DNA of 64,000 bases. It comes from Winogradskyella psychrotolerans. Lineage in GTDB: Bacteria; Bacteroidota; Bacteroidia; Flavobacteriales; Flavobacteriaceae. This document shows, one piece after another, positions 15,742 through 25,457 of the stretch; the first letter of the stretch is position 1, and every line of letters starts with the position of its first letter. The position numbers and the translations under genes were made by a program. The stretch spans positions 829,787-893,786 of the forward strand of contig NZ_JAHKPS010000022.1 of assembly GCF_018860565.1 (NCBI RefSeq), given 5' to 3'. The notes beneath the pieces were generated by a model that was given only the letters and a program-made list of their open reading frames with translations, was not told the origin of the DNA and did not search any database.

Positions 15742-16834
15742 TCACGAGGGTGGTGTTGTTAATTATTATAATTTATTCTTAAAGCATTTTGAGTCTAATA
15801 CTGTATCATTAAAACATGGTTCTATAGGCTCTAGAGCGTTTTTGTTTTATTACCCAATTCTAAAACGATTACTTTATCCTTTCTTTTATCTATTTGATTT
15901 ATTAGCCTATACTTTAACCTTAATTTTTGATCGTAACATTAAAATAGTTCAAGTCAGTCCATCTTTAATTCCTGTGCCATTAATCAGGGACGGACTTTTG
16001 GTTGTCGTAGCTAAGCTGCTAGGTAAAAAAGTGGTGGTGTTTTATAGAGGTTGGAAATTACCTACTTACCATAAAATTGCAGAAAGTAATAGATTGCGAA
16101 AATTATTCAATTTTGTATTTCAAAAAAACACCTTACAAGTGGTTTTAGCATCCTCTTTTAAAAATGATTTAGTAAAGCTAAACCCTAAAAAAGCAAGCAA
16201 TATTTTAATAACGACAACAGCAATCGATAAATCTGAAATAGTTAGAGGTGAGACCTTAGAGGAATCCGATAGTATTAAAGTGTTGTTTTTAGGTAGAATT
16301 CAAGATTTAAAAGGTATAGAAGAACTGATTGACGCCATAATAACACTAAATAAAACAAATCAGTTAGAGCATTTTAAGTTCACCATTGTAGGACATGAAA
16401 ACAAAACGGGCTATACAAATCAACTTAAAGAAAAATTAAAAGGCAATAATGTACCAGAAGGTATTGTAGATTTTCCTGGTAGAGTTACAGGTACCGATAA
16501 GTTTGCGTTATATGCAGCAAATGATATTTATATACTACCGTCATACACTGAAGGTTGTCCCAATAGTGTGCTAGAAGCTTTAGCATCTGGTTTGTTTTGC
16601 ATAACAACAAGAGTTGGTGCACTTTCAGATTTGGTAGTTCCAGGGAAAAATGGATTGTTTGTAGATGTGAAGAATAGTGAATCTATTGTGAAATCTTTAC
16701 AATTTTGTAACGATAATAAAACCTATAATGAAAACAGAATAGCAAATTCTGCGTATTATTGCAATGCATTCGATATTAGAGAAATTACAAATCTCTTTGA
16801 AACTAAATATTTAGAATTAATTGAAAAAAGATAA
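15701..16834 (+). CDS. Glycosyltransferase family 4
   Basis: 377-residue GT-B enzyme. The C-terminal donor domain carries VLFLGRIQDLKGIEELI (about residues 194-210) and the retaining GT4 signature E-x7-E in EGCPNSVLEALASG (about 283-296), followed by TTRVGALSDLV. It probably transfers one sugar from a nucleotide donor to the lipid-linked repeat unit. The ATG at 15701 lies inside the wzy gene (41-base overlap); an alternative start further in is possible, but the N-terminal NKVFILTNPLNHEGG strand needs this one. Confidence 0.88.
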   Translation: MPLNKVFILTNPLNHEGGVVNYYNLFLKHFESNTVSLKHGSIGSRAFLFYYPILKRLLYPFFYLFDLLAYTLTLIFDRNIKIVQVSPSLIPVPLIRDGLLVVVAKLLGKKVVVFYRGWKLPTYHKIAESNRLRKLFNFVFQKNTLQVVLASSFKNDLVKLNPKKASNILITTTAIDKSEIVRGETLEESDSIKVLFLGRIQDLKGIEELIDAIITLNKTNQLEHFKFTIVGHENKTGYTNQLKEKLKGNNVPEGIVDFPGRVTGTDKFALYAANDIYILPSYTEGCPNSVLEALASGLFCITTRVGALSDLVVPGKNGLFVDVKNSESIVKSLQFCNDNKTYNENRIANSAYYCNAFDIREITNLFETKYLELIEKR

Positions 16835-17990
16835 ACTATATTTAATTGGCCCAACAGAATCTATACTTACCAAACGTGGTAATCGGTTCCCTAATATCGC
16901 AAAATTCTTTGTAGATGAAGGTGAGGATATTGTTTATTATACGTCTAATTTCTACCATGCAGAAAAACGTTATTTTTCGAAACAAGAAATAAATGACGCT
17001 AAGGAGGCGCTTGGGTATGAATTAAAAGTACTCAAAGTTTTAGGTTATAACTCTAATGTATCTCCTAAACGGGTTTTAAATAACTTGTTTTTTTCATTAG
17101 ATGTTTTTTTTAGATTGTTGTTTTTAGCACATAAAAACGATAGAATTTTATTACCATCAAGACCTGTTGAGCTAATTTTCTTTATGTCTTTATTAAAAAG
17201 ACTTAAAGGTGTGCGTATTTACTTAGATATACAAGATATTTGGCCAGACGCTTTAGAAATAGAAAACAAAAAAAAGAAACGAATCTTTGAGTTTTATTGC
17301 AATATGTATTTAAAACCGTCTTTAAAAAAATACGACAAAACCATATATACAGCGCCAACATTTAAAAAATGGTTGCATAGATATGCGGAAAACATACCAT
17401 CAGTATTTATTCCATTAGGTTGGGAAAACACACGTTGGGAAGATTTCAATAAAAAAGTGGATGCAGATACTAGCATTTTAAATATGGTTTGTGTAGCACA
17501 ACTTCAACATCAAATAGATGTAATGCCCATATTAGAAATTCTAAAAATTCGAAAGGACTGCCATTTCACAATTCTTGGGGCAGATCAAAATGGGGAACGA
17601 TATCCAGAGGTGAAAGCCTTTATTGATGAAAATAATATTACTAACGTAAAAATAATAGGTAAAGTTAAAAGGGAAGATATGAAATTTTATCTAGAAACCA
17701 TGGATGTTGGTATTTTACCTATGATAACACCATCTATTCCAAATAAGATTTTCGATTACCTAGCAGCGGAATTGCCAATAATTGTATTAGGCGATAATGA
17801 TAGTTCAGATTTTGTGCTTCAAAATGAAATAGGCTGGTCTTGCGGGTTTAACAGTAACGAACTAATCCCGATATTAGATGGTTTAACAAAGGCTAGTTTA
17901 AAAGAAAAAATAGAGCAAACTAAGTTAATCAAAGATAAATACTCGAGGGATAGGTTACATGTAGAATTGAAACACGTTCTTTTTGATTAA
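16821..17990 (+). CDS. Glycosyltransferase family 4 (WbuB-like)
   Basis: 389 residues. The N-terminal half has LDIQDIWPDAL (about residues 134-144), a motif typical of WbuB-type aminosugar transferases. The C-terminal half has the MDVGILPMITPSIPNKIFDYLAAELPII region (key parts VGILP and PNKIFDYLA, about 295-315). The start is TTG and overlaps the preceding gene by 14 bases. It probably adds a further N-acetylated sugar to the repeat unit; donor specificity cannot be read from the sequence. Confidence 0.85.
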   Translation: MKKDKLYLIGPTESILTKRGNRFPNIAKFFVDEGEDIVYYTSNFYHAEKRYFSKQEINDAKEALGYELKVLKVLGYNSNVSPKRVLNNLFFSLDVFFRLLFLAHKNDRILLPSRPVELIFFMSLLKRLKGVRIYLDIQDIWPDALEIENKKKKRIFEFYCNMYLKPSLKKYDKTIYTAPTFKKWLHRYAENIPSVFIPLGWENTRWEDFNKKVDADTSILNMVCVAQLQHQIDVMPILEILKIRKDCHFTILGADQNGERYPEVKAFIDENNITNVKIIGKVKREDMKFYLETMDVGILPMITPSIPNKIFDYLAAELPIIVLGDNDSSDFVLQNEIGWSCGFNSNELIPILDGLTKASLKEKIEQTKLIKDKYSRDRLHVELKHVLFD

Positions 17991-18006
17991 AGTTTAATAT
18001 AACGAC

Positions 18007-18978
18007 ATGAAAAAAAAAATAAAGCACCTTAAAGATGTTGACGTTGCTATTGGGATTGCCATAATGCTAGTCGTTTATGGTCATTTATTATTTAATGTTA
18101 AGGATTTAGATTGGTTTGTTAACTCAAGGAAACTTATTTATAAGTTTCATATGCCATTATTTATGTTTTTTTCAGGGTTTTTAATGAGTTATACTTATAA
18201 ACCTGTCAACAACATACAGGAATACCTCATTTTTATAAAGAAAAAAATAAAAAAATTTTTACCACCATATGTGTTGTTTTCGCTTATTTTTTTAACTTTC
18301 GACTATCTTTTTTATGGTCTAAGTATTACAGAACTTAAAGACACCGTAATCTCAATTTTTGTATATCCATCTGAAGGTTCAGCAGGATTTCTTTGGTATG
18401 TATATGTGCTCTTAGAGTTTTATATTGTTTTTCCATTAATAATGATGGTTGCAAAAAAACAATTCTTACCATTATTAATATTTACTATTTTACTTCAGTT
18501 TATTGATATTCCAAAATTGTTAGGTCTATACTTTTTTGCATTTTATTTCCTTTTTATTGTTTTAGGTATCATGGCTACTAAACATTTAGAGCTTTACTAT
18601 AAGTATTTGTCAAAATTTGGTCTTATTTTTGTCGCGTTATTTGTAGTAATATTGATTATGTCAGCCGTTGATTACGTGCAATTTCCTAAAACTGTAATGG
18701 GCTTAGCTTCTATACCAGCTATTCATTATATTTCTATTAAGTTGGCGAATTATAAATGGAGTAATAAGCTTGTTTATATAGGGCAACATTCATTTTATAT
18801 TTATTTAATGAATACGTTAATAATGGGAGCATTATTTTTGTTCTTTACAAAGGTTTTAAAAATAAATAACTTAGAATTAATTTCACCTGTATTGATGGTT
18901 GCCGGAACCTATATTCCGATACTTATCTACAGAAAAATTATTCGTAAAATACCGATACTAAATCGTATTATTCTTTAA
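18007..18978 (+). CDS. Membrane acyltransferase family 3 protein
   Basis: 323-residue polytopic protein with about 10 hydrophobic helices. It belongs to the acyltransferase-3 family, which transfers acetyl or other acyl groups to cell-surface sugars. The first helix holds IGIAIMLVVYGHL with the conserved histidine (about residue 26). It is followed by FHMPLFMFFSGFLMSY and, later, HSFYIYLMN. It follows the glycosyltransferase by 16 bases and probably O-acetylates the repeat unit or its polymer. Confidence 0.85.
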   Translation: MKKKIKHLKDVDVAIGIAIMLVVYGHLLFNVKDLDWFVNSRKLIYKFHMPLFMFFSGFLMSYTYKPVNNIQEYLIFIKKKIKKFLPPYVLFSLIFLTFDYLFYGLSITELKDTVISIFVYPSEGSAGFLWYVYVLLEFYIVFPLIMMVAKKQFLPLLIFTILLQFIDIPKLLGLYFFAFYFLFIVLGIMATKHLELYYKYLSKFGLIFVALFVVILIMSAVDYVQFPKTVMGLASIPAIHYISIKLANYKWSNKLVYIGQHSFYIYLMNTLIMGALFLFFTKVLKINNLELISPVLMVAGTYIPILIYRKIIRKIPILNRIIL

Positions 18979-19011
18979 ACAGAATAACAACTGATAAAAA
19001 AAATAGATTAA

Positions 19012-21150
19012 ATGCAACAACTCACACAAAAGCTAGGTTCTGGCGATATGATTATTCAAGAGGTGCCTTATCCGCAATTAGGCAAAGGAATGGTAATCGT
19101 TAAAAATCATTATTCCATAATAAGCGCGGGTACTGAAGGTTCTACGGTGGTAGCGGCTCGTAAAAGCTTACTTGGTAAAGCCAAAGAGCGTCCACAACAA
19201 GTAAAGCAAGTTATTGATACCTTAAAGAAACAAGGTCCAATTCAGACCTACAGAGCTGTGATGAAAAAACTTGATGCCTACTCGCCATTAGGGTATAGCT
19301 GTGCAGGTGAAGTCATTGAAGTAGGAGAAGGCGTTACCGAATTTGAAGTCGGCGACAAAGTCGCTTGTGCAGGCGTAGGTTACGCCAACCATGCCGAAAT
19401 TGTCTCCGTACCGATTAATCTTTGTGTAAAATTAAATCCTAGTACCAACTTAAAAGATGCGGCTTATAATACCTTAGGGGCCATCTCAATGCAAGGGGTG
19501 CGTCAAGCAGATATGCGCTTAGGTGAATCTTGTGTAGTTATTGGCTTGGGCTTATTAGGGCAATTAGCAGCATTAATATTAAAAGCATCTGGTGTTACAG
19601 TTATTGGAATCGATGTATCGGAAGCAGCTGTTCAAAAAGCAGTGGATAATAATGTGGTCGATTTAGGTTTAACCAGAAATGTTGCAGGTGTAGAAGAGCA
19701 AATTCAAAATGCAACCAATGGTTATGGCGCAGATGCTGTAATTATTGCTGCTGCCACTGATAGTTTAGATCCCATTAATTTTGCTGGTGCAGTTGCGCGT
19801 AAAAAAGGAAAAGTGGTGGTGCTAGGTATTGTACCAACAGGTTTTGAACGTGATCCCTATTGGTATCGTAAAGAGCTAGAGCTTAGCATGGCTTGCTCTT
19901 ATGGACCAGGACGTTACGATTTAAATTACGAAGAAAAAGGCATCGATTATCCGTTGCCTTATGTACGTTGGACAGAAAAACGCAATATGGAAGCCTTTCA
20001 AAATTTAATCGCGACCAAGAAAATAGATATCGATTACTTAACAACGCACGAGTTTGAGTTTGATAATGCGAAGGATGCCTTCGATTTAGTAGTGTCTAAA
20101 GCTGAGCCATTTACAGGTATCGCTTTAAAATATAATATAGAAAAAACAGCCAATAAAACAAAGATTGCTACTTCTGAAACTGAGCAATTAGGAAAAATAA
20201 ACATCTCATTTATAGGTGCTGGTAGTTATGCACAAGGTAATTTATTACCCAATATACCAGAAACTAATGATGTTGCTAGAGTAGGAGTATTGACGAATAC
20301 AGGGACGACTTCTAAACGTGTTGCCGAGAAATTTAAGTTTCAGTTTTGTGCCACTAATGAAGAAGATGTGTTAGATGACAAAACCAATACGGTTTTTGTA
20401 GCGACGCGTCACGATTCTCATGGGCCTTACGTTTTAAAAAGTCTAAAGGCAAACAAAAATGTATTTGTTGAAAAACCAATATGTTTATTAGAATCTGAAT
20501 TAGAAGCCATTATAGACGCACAATCTGAAGCTAAAAAAGCAGTTATGATTGGTTTTAATAGACGTTTTTCGCCATTAACAGATAAGCTTAAAAAGGCCGT
20601 AGGTAATAATCCTATGACCATGTTATATAGAATTAATGCTGGTGCCATTCCTGGTGATAATTGGATTCAAGATTTAGAAATTGGAGGCGGTCGCGTTTTA
20701 GGTGAAGTATGTCATTTTATAGATTACTTAACCTATCTTAATGGAAGTCTTCCTGTAAAAGTGTCGGCCTCTGCATTACCTGATGCCAATAAATTAAATG
20801 ATACGTTGAATATTTTAATTCAATTTGAAAATGGATCATCTGGAGTCGTAGCGTATTATGCTAACGGTTCTAAATCCATGACTAAAGAATATATTGAGGT
20901 ATTTTCAGCTGGGCTTTCAGCAACCTTAAATGACTTTAAAGAATTAAAGATTTACGGTAAAGGAAAACCTAAAAAAGATAAGATTTTTAATCAAAATAAA
21001 GGTCAGAAAGAAATGGTTGAAGCCTTTGTTAATGGTTTATTAACGGATGGTAAAGCTCCAATTCCTTTTGAAGAAATCGTAGCGGTGACCAAAGCGTCAT
21101 TTAAAGTTTTAGAATCTGTAAAACGTGGAGGTGAGCAAGTTGAAATTTGA
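19012..21150 (+). CDS. Two-domain oxidoreductase: zinc-type alcohol dehydrogenase plus Gfo/Idh/MocA domain
   Basis: 712 residues. Residues about 1-360 form a medium-chain dehydrogenase/reductase: GYSCAGEVIEVGEGV near 96-110, GDKVACAG, and the nucleotide-binding VIGLGLLGQLAAL near 178-190. Residues about 395-712 form a Gfo/Idh/MocA domain: ISFIGAGSYAQGN near 397-409 and the catalytic-type VEKPIC near 486-491. Such fusions are common in bacterial polysaccharide loci, and their reaction is not settled. Two separate NAD(P) sites suggest paired oxidation and reduction of a sugar intermediate. It starts 33 bases after the acyltransferase and opens the modification sub-cluster that follows. Confidence 0.88.
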   Translation: MQQLTQKLGSGDMIIQEVPYPQLGKGMVIVKNHYSIISAGTEGSTVVAARKSLLGKAKERPQQVKQVIDTLKKQGPIQTYRAVMKKLDAYSPLGYSCAGEVIEVGEGVTEFEVGDKVACAGVGYANHAEIVSVPINLCVKLNPSTNLKDAAYNTLGAISMQGVRQADMRLGESCVVIGLGLLGQLAALILKASGVTVIGIDVSEAAVQKAVDNNVVDLGLTRNVAGVEEQIQNATNGYGADAVIIAAATDSLDPINFAGAVARKKGKVVVLGIVPTGFERDPYWYRKELELSMACSYGPGRYDLNYEEKGIDYPLPYVRWTEKRNMEAFQNLIATKKIDIDYLTTHEFEFDNAKDAFDLVVSKAEPFTGIALKYNIEKTANKTKIATSETEQLGKINISFIGAGSYAQGNLLPNIPETNDVARVGVLTNTGTTSKRVAEKFKFQFCATNEEDVLDDKTNTVFVATRHDSHGPYVLKSLKANKNVFVEKPICLLESELEAIIDAQSEAKKAVMIGFNRRFSPLTDKLKKAVGNNPMTMLYRINAGAIPGDNWIQDLEIGGGRVLGEVCHFIDYLTYLNGSLPVKVSASALPDANKLNDTLNILIQFENGSSGVVAYYANGSKSMTKEYIEVFSAGLSATLNDFKELKIYGKGKPKKDKIFNQNKGQKEMVEAFVNGLLTDGKAPIPFEEIVAVTKASFKVLESVKRGGEQVEI

Positions 21151-21212
21151 TTTAACCTGAATGCGAAAACAAAAATCATCTCAAAATAATAATCGAACAA
21201 AGTAGAAATTTA

Positions 21213-22325
21213 ATGAATACAAATAACAGCTCTAAGGTAAAAATCCTTTTAGAAGATGATAATGAAGTTTTGGGTTCAGGTCTTGGGCACACTATGAACA
21301 GGCAATATCTTCCCACTTTAAAATATATTGATATTCTAAAAAAATATAATGCTAAATCTACATTTTATATTGATATTGCTCACCTCTTATTTCTAAAAAG
21401 GAATAGGGATTATAAAGATTTTGGAGTTCAGATACAAACCATAGAGAACTTAATTGGTTATATAATAAAAAGTGAAATGGAGGTCCAGTTACACATACAC
21501 TCTCAATGGGTTAATGCTGAGGTTAGAAATAATCAGGTTTATGTTTCTGAAAAATGGAATATTGGTCAACTTTCAAAAGAAGAGCAATTAAAACTAGTTG
21601 ATGATTGTTTACTTGAATTAAAACAAATAAAAGATAGTTTTTCGGACACAATTCCTGTTAATTCTTTTAAAGCTGGTTCTTGGGGGCTTCAACCTTTTGA
21701 TGTTTTATATGATAAATTTAAAGAAAAAGGTCTAAAAATTGTCATGGGACCGATTAAAGGACTTAAAGTTGATGCTCTCGACATAGATTATACAAATTTA
21801 GAAAGCGACTCTATTCCGTATTATTGTAATAAAGAAGATATAAATTACATAGGCAAAAACAAAGACATCACCGTTATTCCTATGACGCCAACTTATTTAA
21901 ATTGGCCAGATTTTATACGTTACATTTTTCAAATAAAAATCAAATCTATTTTCCAAAGAAAAGTAGAGGAAATTGACATTTCTAATCCGCCTGCAGAAAT
22001 TACATCTTTAAAACCTTTGGCAAATAAAGATAAATTAAATATAAGTTTGACACCATTTTGTACGCATTTAAAAATAAATGCTCAACCATTTTGGTATCTT
22101 AAAAACACATTTAAGCGGTCTTATAAAGCGGTTAAATGCATGGATAACCCATATAAAATTATGGTTATTGAAACACATACTAAGGATTTTAAAAATACGT
22201 TTAAAGACATCGATAAATTCTTTAATTATTTGAATACGAATTTTCATGATATAGAATTCGTTACTACTTCACAGGTAATTAATGATATTGAGAATGGAGT
22301 ATTAAATCCCTTAATTAAAAATTAA
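21213..22325 (+). CDS. Polysaccharide-deacetylase-fold protein, divergent
   Basis: 370 residues without signal peptide. It resembles NodB/CE4-type barrels: an acidic early motif LEDDNE (about residues 11-16), KSTFYIDIAHLL (about 49-60), a histidine pair in VQLHIHSQW (about 91-99) in place of the usual H-x3-H, and SFKAGSWGLQP (about 151-161). The match is to the fold pattern rather than a close family, so hydrolase activity on an N-acetyl group is plausible but not certain. It lies 2 bases before the formyltransferase gene; deacetylation followed by N-formylation would be a coherent pair. Confidence 0.6.
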   Translation: MNTNNSSKVKILLEDDNEVLGSGLGHTMNRQYLPTLKYIDILKKYNAKSTFYIDIAHLLFLKRNRDYKDFGVQIQTIENLIGYIIKSEMEVQLHIHSQWVNAEVRNNQVYVSEKWNIGQLSKEEQLKLVDDCLLELKQIKDSFSDTIPVNSFKAGSWGLQPFDVLYDKFKEKGLKIVMGPIKGLKVDALDIDYTNLESDSIPYYCNKEDINYIGKNKDITVIPMTPTYLNWPDFIRYIFQIKIKSIFQRKVEEIDISNPPAEITSLKPLANKDKLNISLTPFCTHLKINAQPFWYLKNTFKRSYKAVKCMDNPYKIMVIETHTKDFKNTFKDIDKFFNYLNTNFHDIEFVTTSQVINDIENGVLNPLIKN

Positions 22326-22327
22326 GG

Positions 22328-23293
22328 ATGACCAACCTAGCTAGTAAACCTTTATTCGAACAAGAGAAAACCAGAGCAGATCTGGTCTTAAGAAAGATTC
22401 ATTTCAAAAGACTTAAAAAAGTTGATATATCCAATGAGGAAAATAAGTTTCTTTACGATCAGTACTTAAAATCAAATGACGTACGCTTTTTCAATGAAAT
22501 TCTATGGATAGAAAATGAAAAATATACGCAGTTGGCCACAAACCATTTCTATAAAAATCTAGATTCATTAAATAAACATAAATTTTATTACGATACTGAT
22601 TTGGAAGCTAGTTTAAAAATTGAGCCTGACATTTTTGAAGTGAATGAAAATGATTTTGAAAATAAAAAAGTATGTTTAATCGGTTTACCATTTCATTTTA
22701 TTTTAGCTTTTAAAAAATTAAGAAAATTAAATGTAGATGTCGATGTTGTTAATGTATCTTATCATTCAAGTCCTAAAACACAATTTTTGTTAAACAACAA
22801 AGCTAGTAGAGCGTTTTATAAATTATATTTTGGAAAAAAGAGGTACAAAGAAATTCAAATCAAAAATAAATCAGAATTAAAAGAGATTGACTTAAAAAAA
22901 AACTATGAAATAGGTTTTCATAAATTAAGTTTTATTATATCCGATAAATTGATTAAGCAATTCAAATATGGTTTGATTAATGATCATTGGGGTGCATTAC
23001 CATTGTTTAAAGGAAGATCTACTTTAGATTATTCTCGACTTTTCGGTGCTGAATTAATCATTACAAATCATCTGATTCATAAAGAAATTGATTCTGGTCC
23101 AATCTTGATGTATTCAAAGGTAGATCGAAAAAATATCAATGGATCTATTTATTATAATTTAGGAGATAGAATTTTAAAATCTATTGCATTATTGTGTAAT
23201 GAGAAATTTAAGGACATTGATAATACAAAAGGTAAAATCTTTTATGAGATGCATTCATTTCTAAAAAATCACATTAAAATACATAAGCTTTAA
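22328..23293 (+). CDS. Formyltransferase-domain protein
   Basis: 321 residues. The C-terminal two thirds carry the formyltransferase core: INDHWGALPLFKG (about residues 217-229) supplies the N-x-H pair. LIHKEIDSGPIL (about 249-260) supplies the catalytic Asp, matching the Asn/His/Asp triad of 10-formyl-tetrahydrofolate-dependent enzymes. The N-terminal roughly 110 residues have no recognised domain. It may N-formylate an amino sugar, or an amino group carried by the polymer. It follows the deacetylase-like gene by 2 bases, and its stop overlaps the next start by 1 base. Confidence 0.75.
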   Translation: MTNLASKPLFEQEKTRADLVLRKIHFKRLKKVDISNEENKFLYDQYLKSNDVRFFNEILWIENEKYTQLATNHFYKNLDSLNKHKFYYDTDLEASLKIEPDIFEVNENDFENKKVCLIGLPFHFILAFKKLRKLNVDVDVVNVSYHSSPKTQFLLNNKASRAFYKLYFGKKRYKEIQIKNKSELKEIDLKKNYEIGFHKLSFIISDKLIKQFKYGLINDHWGALPLFKGRSTLDYSRLFGAELIITNHLIHKEIDSGPILMYSKVDRKNINGSIYYNLGDRILKSIALLCNEKFKDIDNTKGKIFYEMHSFLKNHIKIHKL

Positions 23294-24486
23294 TGAGTTC
23301 TAAAATCGCATCAAGTTTTTTAAGGCTGAAACAATATTGCGAGGCCGAAAATTATAAAGGTTGGGATCCTTATGATGGGATGAATTCTAAGGTTTTTCAG
23401 GCCCTACCATTAAAACATTGGGACTTAGCACGATTAGCTTGGATTCAAGGATTTAAGCGAAGTCCTATTAATTTTAGAAAGCTACTTTTGGTGCCTAAAG
23501 AGCATAATACAAAAGGTTTGGCTTTATTTCTTTTAGGATATTGTCGCTTATATAAGTTAGCTGAAAACGGAAATGAAGACTTTGGAACTAAAGACCAGAT
23601 TTTACAGCGTATTAATGAACTTTCAGAATTACTATTAGGCTTAAGGTCTAAAGGCTATTCGGGGTCAGCTTGGGGGTATAATTTCGATTGGCAAGCGAGA
23701 CGTTTGTTTTTGTTTAAAAAATATACACCAACGGTTGTAGCGACTTGTTTTTGTGTGGAAGCTTTACTAGAAAGTTACGAAATCACTAAAAATGAAACCG
23801 TTTTAAAAGAAACGGTAACGGCTGCAAATTTTGTAGTTAACGATTTGTCAAGAACGAAACACGGCAATGGAATTATTTTTTCTTATAGTGTGCTAGATGG
23901 GAATAATACCGTGATTAACGCATCGTTATTAGGAGCTAAAATATTAAGCTATTCTTATAAATATACCAAAAACCAAGCGCATGCTGATTTAGCAAAACAA
24001 GCGGTTATGGCAGCTTGCGATTTGCAAAGTGAAGATGGTTCCTGGATTTATGGTTTATTGCCCGTACAATCTTGGATCGATAGTTTTCATACAGGCTTTA
24101 ATTTAGATGCTATTGAAACCTATCAACAAAATACTGGAGATCTAAGTTTTCAAACGTATTTAGATAAAGGATTAAAGTACTATCTAGATAATTTCTTTGA
24201 AGATGATGGGATGCCAAAATATTACCACGATAAAACATTTCCAATAGATATTCATTGTCCAGCACAAGTCATTGTAACCTTATCTAAGATGGAAGCGTTT
24301 CAACCTAATAAAGCTTTACTTTCTAAAGTGTTACATTGGACTATAGATAATATGCAACATAAAAAAGGCTACTTTTATTATCAATATAGACAAGGCATGA
24401 GTTCTAAAATATCCTATATGCGGTGGTCTAATGCCTTTATGTTTAACGCTATGGCGCATTACTTACTAGAAACAAAATCTAAATAA
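23293..24486 (+). CDS. Alpha/alpha-barrel protein of polysaccharide loci, function unknown
   Basis: 397 residues, no signal peptide, almost all helical with repeated aromatic pockets. LQSEDGSWIYG (about residues 236-246) resembles a QW-type motif of alpha/alpha-toroid enzymes. Other notable patches are WGYNFDWQARR (about 127-137), SFHTGFNLDAIE (about 256-267) and IDIHCPAQVI (about 317-326). Homologues beside exopolysaccharide genes are often mislabelled delta-aminolevulinate dehydratase; I see nothing supporting that. A lyase, epimerase or hydrolase acting on the polysaccharide is possible. It overlaps the formyltransferase gene by 1 base and precedes wecG by 1 base. Confidence 0.7.
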   Translation: MSSKIASSFLRLKQYCEAENYKGWDPYDGMNSKVFQALPLKHWDLARLAWIQGFKRSPINFRKLLLVPKEHNTKGLALFLLGYCRLYKLAENGNEDFGTKDQILQRINELSELLLGLRSKGYSGSAWGYNFDWQARRLFLFKKYTPTVVATCFCVEALLESYEITKNETVLKETVTAANFVVNDLSRTKHGNGIIFSYSVLDGNNTVINASLLGAKILSYSYKYTKNQAHADLAKQAVMAACDLQSEDGSWIYGLLPVQSWIDSFHTGFNLDAIETYQQNTGDLSFQTYLDKGLKYYLDNFFEDDGMPKYYHDKTFPIDIHCPAQVIVTLSKMEAFQPNKALLSKVLHWTIDNMQHKKGYFYYQYRQGMSSKISYMRWSNAFMFNAMAHYLLETKSK

Positions 24487-24487
24487 T

Positions 24488-25186
24488 ATGGAGGCTAAGT
24501 CCTTAAACGGAGTCATGACTTTTGCTCCAACATCCAGAAAAGAATTAATGCAATATGCCTTTGATAATCATAAAATTATGGTGGCTGTTAATGCAGAGAA
24601 AATTCTTCATGCTACAGACGAAAGTAGAGCGCTAATCAATAGAAATATGGGCTATCCAGATGGTATTGGAGCTGTTTGGGCTTTACAGAAAAAAGGAATA
24701 GATAAAGTAGTTAAGATTCCTGGGTGTGAACTATGGTTAGATGTTGTTGCTAATTATTATAAGACAAAATCGTTCTATTTAGTGGGTGGAAAACAAGAGG
24801 TCATTGATACAACAGTAGAAAAACTGAAGGCCCAATTTAACGGCATTACTATTTGTAACTATAGAAACGGCTACATTAAAACGGAAGCTGAAGAATTAGC
24901 TTTAATAGAAGATATTAAAAAGCACAATCCAGATGTGGTTTTTGTAGCCATGGGGTCGCCAAAGCAAGAGTTGTTAATGGAACGTATTCAAAAAGAACAT
25001 CAAGCCGTTTATCAGGGGTTAGGAGGTAGTTTTGATGTGTTTACAGGCAATGTAAAGCGTGCACCAGAATGGTGGGTAAAAAATAACATGGAGTGGACTT
25101 ATAGATTGATAAGTCAGCCCTCTAGAATAAAAAGACAGATACATTTAGTCCGTTTTTTTGTTAATTTGCATTTAAATAGATATTAA
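24488..25186 (+). CDS. WecG/TagA/CpsF family glycosyltransferase
   Basis: 232-residue GT26 enzyme. Family motifs are present: VNAEKI (about residues 35-40), YPDGIGAVWAL (about 58-68), MGSPKQE (about 154-160), and GGSFDVFTGNVKRAPEWW (about 177-194) followed by the basic RLISQPSRIKRQ end. Relatives transfer ManNAc or ManNAcA to lipid-linked GlcNAc. With wecB next and a WecA-like enzyme after it, the likely step is ManNAc addition to undecaprenyl-PP-GlcNAc. No UDP-ManNAc dehydrogenase (WecC) is present, so ManNAc rather than ManNAcA is favoured. Confidence 0.9.
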   Translation: MEAKSLNGVMTFAPTSRKELMQYAFDNHKIMVAVNAEKILHATDESRALINRNMGYPDGIGAVWALQKKGIDKVVKIPGCELWLDVVANYYKTKSFYLVGGKQEVIDTTVEKLKAQFNGITICNYRNGYIKTEAEELALIEDIKKHNPDVVFVAMGSPKQELLMERIQKEHQAVYQGLGGSFDVFTGNVKRAPEWWVKNNMEWTYRLISQPSRIKRQIHLVRFFVNLHLNRY

Positions 25187-25336
25187 TTGGGGGCAATTTT
25201 ATGTTTAAAACAGCTCTTAAAAAGCCTTTATTACTTAATAAATAGTTTTAATATTATCATAAAGTTAAGGAGGTTTTTAAGTGCTTATTATGCTGTAAAT
25301 TGCCAAACTATATCACAGATGTTATAAGGAGCTCCT

Positions 25337-25391
25337 TCGGGTATGCGTCGGATATGCGTCGGGTGTGCCTCGGGTAAACGTCGGGTCAAGC
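25337..25391. repeat. Five 11-bp GC-rich tandem repeats upstream of wecB
   Basis: Five consecutive units begin with TCGG at 25337, 25348, 25359, 25370 and 25381: TCGGGTATGCG, TCGGATATGCG, TCGGGTGTGCC, TCGGGTAAACG and TCGGGTCAAGC. The period is exactly 11 bp, about one helical turn. The array sits in the 271-base gap between wecG and wecB, with markedly higher GC than its surroundings. It starts 151 bases after the wecG stop and ends 66 bases before the wecB start. Confidence 0.85.
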
Positions 25392-25457
25392 AGATATAAA
25401 ATCATTATTTAAAATTATCAGTAATAGAATAAATACCAAATTTGTAAAAAGTTAACC

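Noticed and set aside
25337-25391. 11-bp repeats as a CRISPR array
   Set aside because: Units are too short, contiguous without spacers, and there are no cas genes.
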